Program-made: the position numbers and the translations under genes
Notes under the pieces: generated by a model
The model's input: only the letters and a program-made list of their open reading frames with translations
What the model was told of the DNA's origin: nothing
The model's database searches: none
Part shown: positions 33,447-43,143 of the stretch, piece after piece
Position numbering within the stretch: the stretch's first letter is position 1
How the letters are laid out: each line of letters begins with the position of its first letter
DNA from: Ancylostoma caninum
Lineage: Eukaryota; Nematoda; Chromadorea; Rhabditida; Ancylostomatidae
Assembly (NCBI GenBank): GCA_037903475.1
Contig: JBAJFG010000082.1
Span: 434,001 to 498,000 of the forward strand
Length of the DNA stretch: 64,000 nucleotides
Reading direction: 5' to 3'

Positions 33447-33476
33447 CTGATGATGGGATTAAAATCCCGAAACGTC
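33447..33476 (+). ncRNA. hammerhead ribozyme-like core in PLE-2
   Basis: CTGATGA (33447-33453), then T, a GGGAT/ATCCC stem with a TAAA loop, then GAAAC (33469-33473) and GTC. This is the CUGANGA - stem II - GAAA core of hammerhead ribozymes, which are known in PLE terminal regions. One extra base sits between the first box and stem II, so activity is uncertain. A more degenerate version occurs in PLE-1 at 8007-8031 and 11063-11090. Confidence 0.5.
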
Positions 33477-34711
33477 GCGTGAATAAAGAAGAAGAACTAC
33501 CATCCACAAGCTTCTTCCCACTTCATCAATCAGCCATTATGAAATCGTTCATACTTCGTCTACTTGAAAGTGTTTGAAGTTGAATCATTTTGTTCCTAGC
33601 ATCTGCAGAAGGGGCACTATTGTAATCAAAACCTTTTGTCCAAAGAAAAAGTTTTCCTATTCTGAACTTTTTCCGATTTATCCCCAATACTTTTTCTTTG
33701 GAAGGTCTTCTAGTGAAGGGCTCACATATGTTTTGTACGCCTTCAACAAAATTACTTCGTTTTTGGTTACGAAGCCTCTTAAATGCTGTTTAACTTTTGT
33801 GTTGCTTTGCTGGCAATGTACTCACATTGCCTATCAAATGACAAATTAGATGTCACAAGAAAACCAAGGACTCTGATCTCATTGACTCTTGTATGGGTAA
33901 GGAACATAATGTGTACTCCGACTGTTCATTAGAGAACCTTTGTTTTTTGCCACAGAAAGATGGAGCCTCCACCGGTTAGACCATTTTTCAACCAGATCGA
34001 TATCTTCCTATAACTTCCGTATGTCTTCTTCATTTTGGATTGAATTGTAGATTTTTATATCGTCTGCGAATGCTATACAACATATTCCCACCGAAGAAAT
34101 CAAATCTGATAGTTCGTAAGTGCAAATATTGAAAAGAATGGGTGAAAGGACACCAACCTGTGGTACACCACTGTGTGCTTCACGAATTGATGAAAACTAC
34201 CCATTAATGAAGACTTAAAATGTTCTATTTGAAAGAAATGCTTCTATCCATTTAACTATGCAATGGTGTAGTCCAACTTGATAGGGTTTGGCTGTCAACT
34301 TTCCATGTACGACGCTATCAAAGGCTTTAGCGAGCAAATTAAATGATGTCGAGTCTTCTTCCATTTTCAATTGCATTTGTCCACTTATTCAAGGCTGAAA
34401 GAATGGCCGTTACTGTGGATTTTTTCCCATTTTGGAAGCCATGTTGATGTTGAGAGATGACAGCATTGGATTCCAGATGATGCACAATTCGCTTTTTCGA
34501 AATTTTCCCGAAGACTCTTGCAAAAACTGATGTAATACTTATCGCTCGGTAATTATTCGCCTTGTGAAAGGGGGTTTTTCCAGGTGTTACCATAGAATGT
34601 TTCCACTTCTTAGGCAGTTCTGACCTCATGAATCATAAATTGAAGATAAAAGTTAGGGGCCGGTTATTTCACAAGCCATCTCGTTAATGAAGAAAAAGGG
34701 AATATCATCTG

Positions 34712-34835
34712 GGCTGGTATGCATATCTCCTCCCGCAGGGAGAATTGCTCCCGAGCACTCCCTGAGGGAGCGACTCCCGGCGGGAGAGCTCGGGAGGCAT
34801 TTCTCATGGGAGTGATTCGGGAGCGGCTAAGCGCA
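34712..34835. repeat. GGGAG palindromic block 1 (left end)
   Basis: Terminal block with the TIR, then CTCCCGAGCACTCCC and GACTCCCGGCGGGAGAGC. Its inner part matches the reverse complement of block 3 (45985-46075), and similarity continues past the block toward 34950. Confidence 0.7.
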
Positions 34836-35664
34836 GAATTGCACAATAAGAATGGTGTAGCTCTCAACTGCTGTAAAAACTTACTGAACAACAATTTTTC
34901 GAATACTATGGATCAAAATCGTCATTTTTTTTCAGTGAGATCATTCCCATTATACAAAATAAGTTAATGAAAGGAGTAACGGAGTGTGAAAAAAGCAATT
35001 TGCTTTCTGCTAATCACTAAAGAAACAACGTTTCAGTTTATTCCTTGCTTTCCAGCTTCATTCTAAGCACCATAAAGATAGGTAATAAGTTAGCTTTCGA
35101 ATTATGAATTATTTGTGATGGAACTCCTGTAGACAGTGCTGCTTTCTTTTGGAAGCCTTTCTCACTGTTCTCAACGAGTTCACCGATGTAAGAAAGAAGT
35201 GTTTTTTTTTAAATTGCAAACAAAAAAAGCAACGAAAATACTTCCATAGAGAGGGCCATATACGTCGAAATTGCCCAAAATTGCGTGAGTAAGAGGCAGC
35301 GATAATACTCAAGAGTATGTAACATTTTTTAGATACGAACAAAAATAAAGCTAACACGAAATTTGAGTAAATTCGAAAATCGAAATTTCAATAAACATTT
35401 GAAAAATGAGCCTACCATGGACTCCAACTACGTAAATACGGAAATTTCTTGCAATTGTGTAACGGCTGGAGCACTGGGGCACTGGATCTGCTCAAAAAGA
35501 GATAGGCACAAACCACATGGTCATCTTTCATACATCGCATATGACGTGAATATTTCAATTCCCTCTTATTTTGCAAAAAAACATGAGCAGAGGAACTACC
35601 AGTTAATTCGATACCATCGATCAAATCAGCTAGCCAGCCGACCTCATCCCGAACTCTCCTACGA

Positions 35665-35775
35665 AGGAATGCTAGTAGCTCCTCGTATGCATACCTCCTC
35701 CCAGCTCCCGAATCACTGCTACCGACTTCTCCCTAGAGGAGCGAAAACGCTCCCCTACTCCGGAGTAAGGGAGCG
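35665..35775. repeat. GGGAG palindromic block 2
   Basis: CTCCTCGTATGCATACCTCC followed by GACTTCTCCCTAGAG. It matches the reverse complement of block 4 rather than of block 3. An open frame of 203 codons (35363-35974) runs across it and is probably chance. Confidence 0.65.
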
Positions 35776-36169
35776 GCAGCACACTCTAACAAAGATGCAA
35801 GAATTTTCACAATATCCGTCCGTGAATCATGAGTTTTGTCTATCAGTTTACTTTTGGTCCCCATATTTGTCTTCTCTCCGATCGCGAACATTAATATTTT
35901 CTGTAGAGTATCATGTAAGACCTAGGACCTATGGTATGCTCCAAAACAACATCGTCCTTTCAAAAATTAAGTGAAAATGATTAGAACTAAACATAACAAT
36001 TTTTATATCTTATCTTATTGCGTTTAATAGCGTGCTGATATAGGAGCAATTATCGCTGCGACCTTCAAGAACAGCTGTATTTATAGTGTGTCGCTACTTG
36101 ACTTGCATCGGAGGGCGGGAGTCCGTCGACGATGCACTACTTTCACTGAATCGGAAGGATTTGTCTGCG

Positions 36170-36223
36170 AACTAGTGGCTCTGATGCGACATCGAGTCTG
36201 ATGTCGCATCAGAGGCACTAGTT
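36170..36223. repeat. 24-bp hairpin with 6-nt loop
   Basis: Left arm AACTAGTGGCTCTGATGCGA continuing to 36193, loop 36194-36199, right arm 36200-36223; one mismatch in 24 pairs. Outer bases (GTCTG/CAGAC) may extend the stem. It could be a foldback element or a precursor-like hairpin. Confidence 0.75.
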
Positions 36224-36914
36224 GTGACCTCAGACTTCGACGAATGAATTTTTTCCATCGATTCAGGATTACCTCTCAGGTGTTTTTACTCCAAAGTGAA
36301 AAGTGTCAGCCGAAAGATGCGACGACTAATTATTAGCATCATTTTATGAGCGTTCTGTTACCAGTGTTATTTTTCTCAAAATACGAAGCCTAGTTTCAAA
36401 CCCATGTTTACGAGAACTTCCATGGTTTAGGCACACGATTCAAACGTATGATGAACATATGTAATGAGTTCTCAACTAATTTTTCTTAATTGGACGGAGA
36501 GTAATTTTAAACTTCCGTTGTCGACGATACTCTCTTCGATGAGGACATTGAAGTGAGAACGGATTTTGCATGTTAGCTTGCATCTATAGGAAACATTCAC
36601 GCTTTAAGAAGACGTTGGCATAGTTACGAAAACTGAACTTTCTCGACAAATAATCTAATAGTTACGGTTAGCAGTGACAATGCACAATTTATTTTATACG
36701 TCATTGAATTCATTCGTCTAGGAAGTGGGTTTTGTGAGCCGAAGAAGTTGAATTCCGCTTACATTTACGCCATTTATCTTGAAAAAAGTCTTTTTGGTGC
36801 ACAAGTCTCAAGGAATCAGATCAAATAATATAGTAATTAGAGAATGCAAAGTCAGGAGAATAGGATATACAGGAAGCTGGTTTATAGTGGGCCTCTACAC
36901 CGAGTGCGTTTTAC

Positions 36915-37214
36915 GTGGAAAATGAGTTGGGCAGTGCTTTTCCATCCTTTCCGTTTTTCGTTGACGGATTGGCCAGTTTCCAAGCCTGGCCCACTCAGAT
37001 GGTTTCCGTGATTTTCATGCCTCGCGAGAGCATTTCGAACCGCAGCCTGCCTCCCCAGCCCGTTGGATCATCCAAAGTGCGATTTCTCTTAAAACCACAT
37101 ATCTTCGAACTCAAAGCCAGTGCAGCCTTCGTGAAACAGTTTACAAAAATACTTCAGTATTGTGCAGGTCACACCTCTCTTTTCATCGGATTTTCGAACG
37201 AAGAGTACCTGTGA
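36915..37214 (+). CDS. unidentified open frame, ~99 codons
   Basis: Reads as plausible globular protein (SNRSLPPQPVGSSKVRFLLK, HIFELKASAAFVKQFTKIL) ending in TGA. It begins without a clear start; an upstream exon or truncation is possible. It lies within the 12-kb insertion, convergent with the minus-strand candidate exons. No family recognised. It could be chance. Confidence 0.25.
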   Translation: MENELGSAFPSFPFFVDGLASFQAWPTQMVSVIFMPRESISNRSLPPQPVGSSKVRFLLKPHIFELKASAAFVKQFTKILQYCAGHTSLFIGFSNEEYL

Positions 37215-37383
37215 TAACTTTCGGACAGGGCTTTTCACCCAACCTAATCATTTGGATTACTTGTTCTTTCTACACACCCTAACTAACCCACACATACCCT
37301 AACTCTCTACATTCCACTGTTTTTGTTATGGGCTTCAGATGGTCTGATTACCACAAAATATAGCAACAAAGGAAAAAATAACT

Positions 37384-37632
37384 TTATTGTTTGTCATCCG
37401 TATACGTCCTAACCGTCTTTACGAGGAAACTATTCATATCGAACCATACATATGTAGTATGCATAATCTTGTTCTTCTCAGTAAAGCAACAAATAAACAA
37501 CTTGAATCTTGAGCAGTACCGATTCCGGTCGAGTACAACGTTCACTGGTATAGCCTCGCCGCGCTCCTCCTTTTGTTGCTCTTGCTTTATCGCCTCTGTT
37601 GTTCTCAACACAAATCGCTCTTCGTCCGAAAT
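37384..37632 (-). CDS. candidate terminal exon, unidentified gene
   Basis: Follows a TGGTGCAG acceptor and reads ISDEERFVLRTTEAIKQEQQ then KEERGEAIPVNVVLDRN, ending in TAA that overlaps an AATAAA signal. Charged, helix-prone composition fits real coding. It is 78 bp from the upstream candidate exon (37717-37854), but their best frames do not join directly, so the exon chain is unresolved. Not recognised. Confidence 0.35.
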   Translation of the reverse strand: MSDEERFVLRTTEAIKQEQQKEERGEAIPVNVVLDRNRYCSRFKLFICCFTEKNKIMHTTYVWFDMNSFLVKTVRTYTDDKQ

Positions 37633-37716
37633 CTGCACCAATAAGTACATCATCCAGTAGTCGAGAGAGGAATTCTCAATTCTTCTTACAACGAAAAGTT
37701 GGGAATGAATGCTTAC

Positions 37717-37854
37717 CGAGACATGTTAGCGAGCAGTAATGCACGCACGTCTCCATACTTGGGAAGCGAGGTGAAACTCTTCTCCGTATATCTAATTTGA
37801 CCCCATTTCTGGTAGACGTCTCCTAATCTGACTAGCATCATTGACTCTTGAAGC
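37717..37854 (-). CDS. candidate internal exon, unidentified gene
   Basis: Bounded by TTTTCAG and GTAAGC. Reads LQESMMLVRLGDVYQKWGQI then RYTEKSFTSLPKYGDVRALL. The length of 138 nt is a multiple of 3. The open frame ends exactly at the donor. No family recognised. Confidence 0.35.
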
Positions 37855-37995
37855 CTGAAAACAACTAGATGTTATATTCAACCTTCAACCCCGAAGAATA
37901 GGATTTACATGATCTTTTAGAATGAAAGAACCCACGCATATTATCACTCTCCAGAAAAGAGATAAATCTCCTCATTTAGTAAAGATAACACATAC

Positions 37996-38327
37996 AGGGA
38001 ACGTCAATCACGACTACGCCTCTACCACTGGCGCTAAAGTACACGTGGAATGTAGCACCCTGCGTCGCAGTCGCTAGCGACTATGACACCGGTGCCGATG
38101 GAATGTCGGCGACTGTGAGATCGGTGCATATCGATCGCGCCAGTTGCCAATGTTGGCGACCGACGGCCGCCTACGACGCAGGGTGCTATACTCCGACCAA
38201 CGTGGCCTGAAGCGTGGCACCACTTACGTGGCGCGGCTGGTATCTGCGGATTTCGGGTGCTCCCTCGCGTGGATGCTGCGGCGCTCCAGGTTACGGGAGT
38301 AGCAATCGTGATTGACGCTCCTTGAGG
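37996..38327. mobile_element. MITE with nested inverted repeats
   Basis: Ends AGGGAACGTCAATCACGA and, inverted, AGGAGCGTCAATCACGAT. A perfect 15-bp inner inverted repeat (TAGCACCCTGCGTCG at 38053-38067 and 38174-38188) forms a second stem. GC-rich centre. No target duplication was recognised. Confidence 0.55.
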
Positions 38328-39084
38328 GTAAACTATGAAGGGGAGAGAAAACGGAAAACAATAGGGCAAACTATGAAAGGACGTGGGAAAGAAAACACTG
38401 ACCCGGAGAGTTGTGTTTGCTGGTATTAAAATAGTGAGTAAGTCGGCATTTTGATGATGTCGTACATTTGTGCAAATCCATACCACTCTCGATAATCTTG
38501 TGAATCGAACTCTAGAACAACAAAAGTGTAAGAAATCTGGTTGAAAACCGACAGTAATAAGTGTCGGTTTAATGGGTGTCAAATTGCAAGAATCGAATTT
38601 GGCCATCAGAGAAGCCCTAAAATAGATTCGGAGAGTCGACTTACTAGAAAAACTTAAGATTTTAATTTTTTCAGTGAGTTTGTGACCATTTTTTATGTTC
38701 ATTTATACATTTGTGCAGTAAGCGGCGATTAGGGTGCGTTTCCTGCGAGATCAAAGCAGGCGGCACAAAGAACACATCGTCATTAACGCTTACTGTACCT
38801 TCTTCTAATGCAAGTGAATACACCGCAGAACTTAGCAAATGCATGCACCATTTGGCATTTGACTCAAGACGGACTATGGCTACGAAAGTGTATAAAGTTG
38901 AATAAACTCTTGGACAATTTGTGAAAAGTCAAAAATATGAGAGAACACTTGTACAAGATTTTTGGCTGCTAGCAAGTGGCCACCGATTTGTTTTGTTTTT
39001 CTGATTTTGCGTTTGACTTTAGACCATTTGCGACTCTTTATTGAACCGAAATTGATTTTATACATGCAGTCTGTTAGCTCATAG

Positions 39085-39313
39085 AGTGCACCATGATGCA
39101 CTTTGTCGGCAATAGCGACCGCAGTGATATCGGCCAGCCTACCGGCTGATTAGGTCGGAGACAGTATTGAAACATCAAAATGGAAGTAACCGCACCAAGT
39201 ACGTATCAAAACTTACAGAAAAATGTTTAAAAAGTCCGATAACAGAAGAATGTTTAAAAAAGGCTGATAACACTGCGGTCGCAATCGCCGACAAAGTTCA
39301 CCCTGGTGCACTT
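39085..39313. repeat. 52-bp imperfect inverted repeat
   Basis: GTGCACC..ACTTTGTCGGC..TAGCGACCGCAGTG at 39085-39137 is inverted at 39261-39313. Probably a small foldback element. Confidence 0.5.
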
Positions 39314-39692
39314 CCTAAGCTAGCAGATCCTACAATGCTGTCTCCGCAACGCTTAGATTCCTCCACGTCTTTATCTCCAACAGATGGGTAAAGATGTTAG
39401 AGATGACTAAAGACAACGTTCGCCCATGACACGCAATTATGTCTAACGCGTCAATCAATGATCTTCTTGCTAGAGATAATGACGTGGAGGAGAACAAGCG
39501 TTGCCTAGATCCATCATTCTCAAACTACAGTTATATATATATGTGAGCTGGGAGCGCCGGGTTTCAGCTATTCACAGTGTAATCTATTATACCCCTTCTT
39601 CTTTACAGAATAGTTTTCTAAATCCAGGCTTCTAGATATAAACCATAAAACAAGGGCATAAACGAGAGCACAACAATAGCGTAACGACTCAC

Positions 39693-39756
39693 CCTTCCTG
39701 AAGGGCACAAGTGCGGTCCCAGGGTCTCACTCCATTCAGCCGGTTGTCACTTCTCT
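39693..39756 (-). CDS. candidate internal exon, unidentified gene
   Basis: Bounded by TTTTTCAG and GTGAGTC. One open frame: RSDNRLNGVRPWDRTCALQE. Only 64 nt, so the evidence is the pair of good splice sites plus an open frame. Confidence 0.25.
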
Positions 39757-39820
39757 CTGAAAAACGATCTTGAGTATGAACTGAATCCTCTTCTATTCAA
39801 TTGCTGTTCAGATGAAAATA

Positions 39821-40252
39821 CAGGCGGTTCAGAAATGAGTCGGTATTGGTGCATTTTTACGTAAAGAGATCAGAGGGGCCTTTGGCAAGTCGCGCATGTT
39901 CAAGCTTGTTAGTCGCAGTGATTTTTATCTGCTTAACATGTTAGAAAGGATCCCAGAAATGATGTGGGAGTACGTGGAACACATGACTCACCTCAGGTCC
40001 GTGAATGCACCAGTACCGACTCCTTTCCGAATGCCCTATACAGGCGGTTCAGAAACGAGTCGGTACGAACGAAATCCTAGGTGGAGAGTGCAGAGATGCC
40101 TTTGACAAGTCTCCCGCGTTCTAGCTTGTTGGTCCCAGTGCTTTATAGCCACCAGACATGTTAAAACGGCCCCGGAAATGATGTGGAAAGTACGTGGAAC
40201 GCATGCGTTCAAGCGGTGCGATACCGACTCGATTCTGAATCGCCTGTAGAAG
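39821..40252. mobile_element. two adjacent copies of a ~215-bp TIR MITE
   Basis: Copy 1 about 39821-40037, copy 2 about 40037-40252. Each begins ACAGGCGGTTCAGAAA and ends with its inverse (CCGACTC..GAAT/TCGCCTGTA). The copies sit head-to-tail sharing a TA, with interiors recognisably alike (GATGTGG..GTACGTGGAAC). Confidence 0.65.
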
Positions 40253-40520
40253 ATTATACTTTGGAGCTTGCTAATGATGTTTCGCGAATAATAAAGCTTA
40301 AAAAAGGAAATGCATGACCTCAATACCTGTTTGCAAGAGCTTGGGCTAACTAAATCGTTAAACAGTCAGTGCAGTACTAAAGGCATGCTCCACGCATCCA
40401 GTAGAGAAAAAACTCATAATTCACCAAGAGGAAAAAAGCTAAAATTGAAAACCTCAGCAATAGTATAATTGTCACCATAAAAATGCAACGATAACTAAAA
40501 AACATCCTAAAAGATCTCAC

Positions 40521-40585
40521 CTGGACGCCACTCCATGACTGATTTCCTTTTCTGCCTCCGCCAGTTTTGCTTCGAGATTGCTTAC
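40521..40585 (-). CDS. candidate coiled-coil exon, unidentified gene
   Basis: Bounded by TTTTTAAG and GTGAGAT. Reads VSNLEAKLAEAEKEISHGVA, a typical coiled-coil heptad pattern. 65 nt. Intervening exons would be needed to link it to the others. Confidence 0.3.
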
Positions 40586-40606
40586 CTTAAAAATTGTAAA
40601 GCTGTG

Positions 40607-40748
40607 TTTATAGTGCATAGGAGTCCGATCCGGTCCGGTCGGTCTAGTAGGAAAGGGTACGTATCGATCCTCGTCGGATAGATATGGACAGGGATCGATA
40701 CGTATCTTTTCTTATACGACCAAATCGAAATCCGGTGCACTATAAATG
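40607..40748. mobile_element. ~140-bp foldback element
   Basis: TTTATAGTGCA...GGGTACGTATCGATCC is inverted as GGGATCGATACGTATC...TGCACTATAAA. Imperfect arms around a centre near 40680. Confidence 0.5.
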
Positions 40749-41145
40749 AAGCATAGCTTAGGAAAAATCTTACTTCTTATTAATTGGCAGTTCATGTGTG
40801 TGTGTGTGTGCGTGTGTGCACGGAAACCAGCCATCAAAAATGGAAGATACCTGTACCATCGTGTTCAGCGCGTCGAGTTATGTATGAAAATGTGGTAAAT
40901 TTTGATTTTTACCTTGATTTACAGGAGTTTCGGGCCACTTTTGTCATGTTCAGACATGTTAATGGCCGACAGCTGTTTTGATTACGGTCGGAATGAATGA
41001 GATAGGCCTTTGATTACAGGACCGTATATAAGGAAAGAGAAGGGTAGGACACCTCTATAACGAAGAGGAGGAACCAGGCGAACGAGGGATGACACGGATG
41101 AGGGTTACGCCTTAGGATAGGGTTAGAGGTGGGCTGGCGGTGTGA

Positions 41146-42597
41146 TAAGGATGCGCCGGCGTCCAAAAGCGGGGAAACGCCAGGAGTCGGATCCAATGGC
41201 GTGATAAGGATGCGCCGGCGTCCAAAAGCGGGGAAACGCCAGGAGTCGGATCCAATGGCGTGATAAGGGTGCGCCGGCGGCCAAAAGCGGGGAAACGCCA
41301 GGAGTCGGGTCCAACGGCGTGATAAGGATGCGCCGGCGTCCAAAAGCGGGGAAACGCCAGGAGTCGGGTCCAATGGCGTGATAAGGATGCGCCGGCGTCC
41401 AAAAGCGGGGAAACGCCAGGAGTCGGATCCAATGGCGTGATAAGGGTGCGCCGGCGGCCAAAAGCGGGGAAACGCCAGGAGTCGGGTCCAACGGCGTGAT
41501 AAGGGTGCGCCGGCGGCCAAAAGCGGGGAAACGCTTGGAGTCGGGTCCAACGGCGTGATAAGGGTGCGCCGGCGGCCAAAAGCGGGGAAACGCCTGGAGT
41601 CGGGTCCAACGGCGTGATAAGGGTGCGCCGGCGTCTAAAAGTGGGGAAACGCCAGGAGTCGGGTCCAACGGCGTGATAAGGGTGCTCCGGCGGCCAAAAG
41701 CGGGGAAACGCTTGGAGTCGGGTCCAACGGCGTGATAAGGGTGCGCCGGCGTCTAAAAGTGGGGAAACGCCAGGAGTCGGGTCCAACGGCGTGATAAGGG
41801 TGCGCCGGCGGCGAAAAGCGGGGAAACGCTTGGAGTCGGGTCCAACGGTGTTATAAGGGTGCGCCGGCGTCCAAAAGCGGGGAAACGCCAGGAGTCGGAT
41901 CCAACGGCGTGATAAGGGTGCGCCGGCGTCTAAAAGTGGGGAAACGCCAGGAGTCGGGTCCAAGGGCGTGATAAGGGTGCGCCGGCGGCCAAAAGCGGGG
42001 AAACGCTTGGAGTCGGGTCCAACGGTGTTATAAGGGTGCGCCGGCGTCCAAAAGCGGGGAAACGCCAGGAGTCGGATCCAACGGCGTGATAAGGGTGCGC
42101 CGGCGTCTAAAAGTGGGGAAACGCCAGGAGTCGGGTCCAACGGCGTGATAAGGGTGCGCCGGCGGCGAAAAGCGGGGAAACGCTTGGAGTCGGGTCCAAC
42201 GGTGTTATAAGGGTGCGCCGGCGTCCAAAAGCGGGGAAACGCCAGGAGTCGGATCCAACGGCGTGATAAGGGTGCGCCGGCGTCTAAAAGTGGGGAAACG
42301 CCAGGAGTCGGGTCCAAGGGCGTGATAAGGGTGCGCCGGCGGCCAAAAGCGGGGAAACGCCAGGAGTCGGGTTCAACGGTGTTATAAGGGTGCGCCGGCG
42401 TCCAAAAGCGGGGAAACGCCAGGAGTCGGATCCAACGGCGTGATAAGGGTGCGCCGGCGTCTAAAAGTGGGGAAACGCCAGGAGTCGGGTCCAAGGGCGT
42501 GATAAGGGTGCGCCGGCGGCCAAAAGCGGGGAAACGCCTGGAGTCGGGTCCAACGATGTTATAAGGGTGCGCTGGCGTCCAAAAGCGGGGAAACGCT
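41146..42597 (+). repeat. minisatellite array 2, 59-bp unit, ~24.5 copies
   Basis: Unit contains GGGGAAACGCCAGGAGTCGG, then GTCCAACGGCGTGATAAGGG, then TGCGCCGGCG. Variants of the unit alternate in fixed order, giving a three-unit (177-bp) higher-order period. The minus strand is open in all frames, so a 460-codon frame (41112-42494) is an artefact. The array ends about 165 bp before a Helitron-like 3' hairpin. It is related to arrays 1 and 3. Confidence 0.9.
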
Positions 42598-42758
42598 GTT
42601 GCCAGAAATTGTTGGAAAGGAGCTGTCCATAGTGGGTCAGTGGTTCCATGAACTGCGATAAAGAATACTTCTCTGTATATAGTGTCTGTTCATCCACCTG
42701 TACCAATCTTATCTGAGGACAATGGAAATATGCGAGCGAAGCGAGCACGAAAAGAAGC

Positions 42759-42793
42759 CTGAGAGTCCGGCGTTAGCCGGACGATCAGGCTGG
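42759..42793 (+). mobile_element. Helitron-like 3' terminus (hairpin + CTGG-T)
   Basis: GTCCGGC-GTTA-GCCGGAC (42765-42782), seven bases, CTGG, then T. The outer stem GCCTGA/TCAGGC differs from the copy at 7661-7691 by paired changes that keep base pairing. The array just upstream would be part of the same non-autonomous element. The 5' end was not found. Confidence 0.5.
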
Positions 42794-43106
42794 TTATAAT
42801 AATCATGAAGTCGGAAAGAATAATAAATTATATAGGATACTTATTAAACTAGCTTCTTGCCTGAATATCTGCAAAGACTCTTTGCAATTTTGTAGGCAGT
42901 CGGCAACTGCAACGGCTTCTGAAAAGATATATCGTGAATACTTACCAAAACAATGGAAATCTGTTAAAAAAAGGAAGTATACTGAGACAAATTAATACAT
43001 AGGTAAATTAAGGAACTATGAATAATGAAAGAGATTAAAAATTTGTACAACCATAAAGTTTGCCCCCATCTTCGGCTGATGCATGCATCCAGCTGCCTAG
43101 CAGCTG

Positions 43107-43110
<4 letters not shown>

Positions 43111-43141
<31 letters not shown>
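43111..43141. repeat. (TA)n microsatellite
   Basis: TA run. Confidence 0.95.

Positions 43142-43142
<1 letters not shown>

Positions 43143-43143
<1 letters not shown>

Larger units (their letters stand above)
32270..33533 (+). mobile_element. 5'-truncated Penelope-like element (PLE-2)
   Basis: Inserted antisense into the CR1-C RT with a perfect 13-bp duplication CCATTATGAAATC (32257-32269 and 33534-33546). It carries an intact 314-codon RT-end/nuclease frame and a hammerhead-like motif at 33447-33476. It is a different family from PLE-1. Confidence 0.85.
31870..34711 (-). mobile_element. CR1-like retrotransposon CR1-C, 3' half
   Basis: Minus-strand element whose RT begins at the edge of the 12-kb insertion (34711) and continues to about 32027. 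It is interrupted by a PLE at 32270-33533. Joining the flanks of the PLE restores the reading SSRRSMNDFIM-VHKTIHGYTS without loss. The 5' half of the same element is at 46962-48960. Confidence 0.8.
32027..34711 (-). pseudogene. CR1-C reverse transcriptase, split by a PLE
   Basis: In minus-strand order: DDIPFFFINEMACEITGPL (34705-34650), ELPKKWKHSMVTPG, NNYRAISITSVF, QHQHGFQNGKKST and, after shifts, a KAFDSV motif A, SGVPQVGVLSPILFNICTY and IAFADDIKIYNSI (near 34050-34072, catalytic DD). After further breaks comes the thumb region FDYNSAPSADARNKMIQLQT. The PLE interrupts at 33533. The C-terminal part HGYTSIHMSDFFALENSR resumes at 32260-32027. Several frameshifts; inactive before or after the PLE arrived. 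Confidence 0.8.
34836..37383. other. left interior of the 12-kb insertion
   Basis: Holds block 2, a long hairpin at 36170-36223 and an open frame at 36915-37214. No known family was recognised. Confidence 0.4.
38328..41145. other. insertion interior between MITEs
   Basis: Apart from the MITEs, foldbacks and candidate exons listed separately, nothing recognised. A short (TG)n run lies at 40797-40820. Confidence 0.4.

Noticed and set aside
35363..35974. 203-codon plus frame
   Set aside because: Runs straight through a GGGAG palindromic block and has no motif; likely chance.
41112..42494. 460-codon open frame on the minus strand
   Set aside because: It is translation of a 59-bp minisatellite that is stop-free in all frames on that strand; the protein simply repeats every 59 residues.
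41146..42597. CRISPR-like array
   Set aside because: Units are contiguous near-identical repeats without distinct spacers, in a eukaryotic repeat setting.
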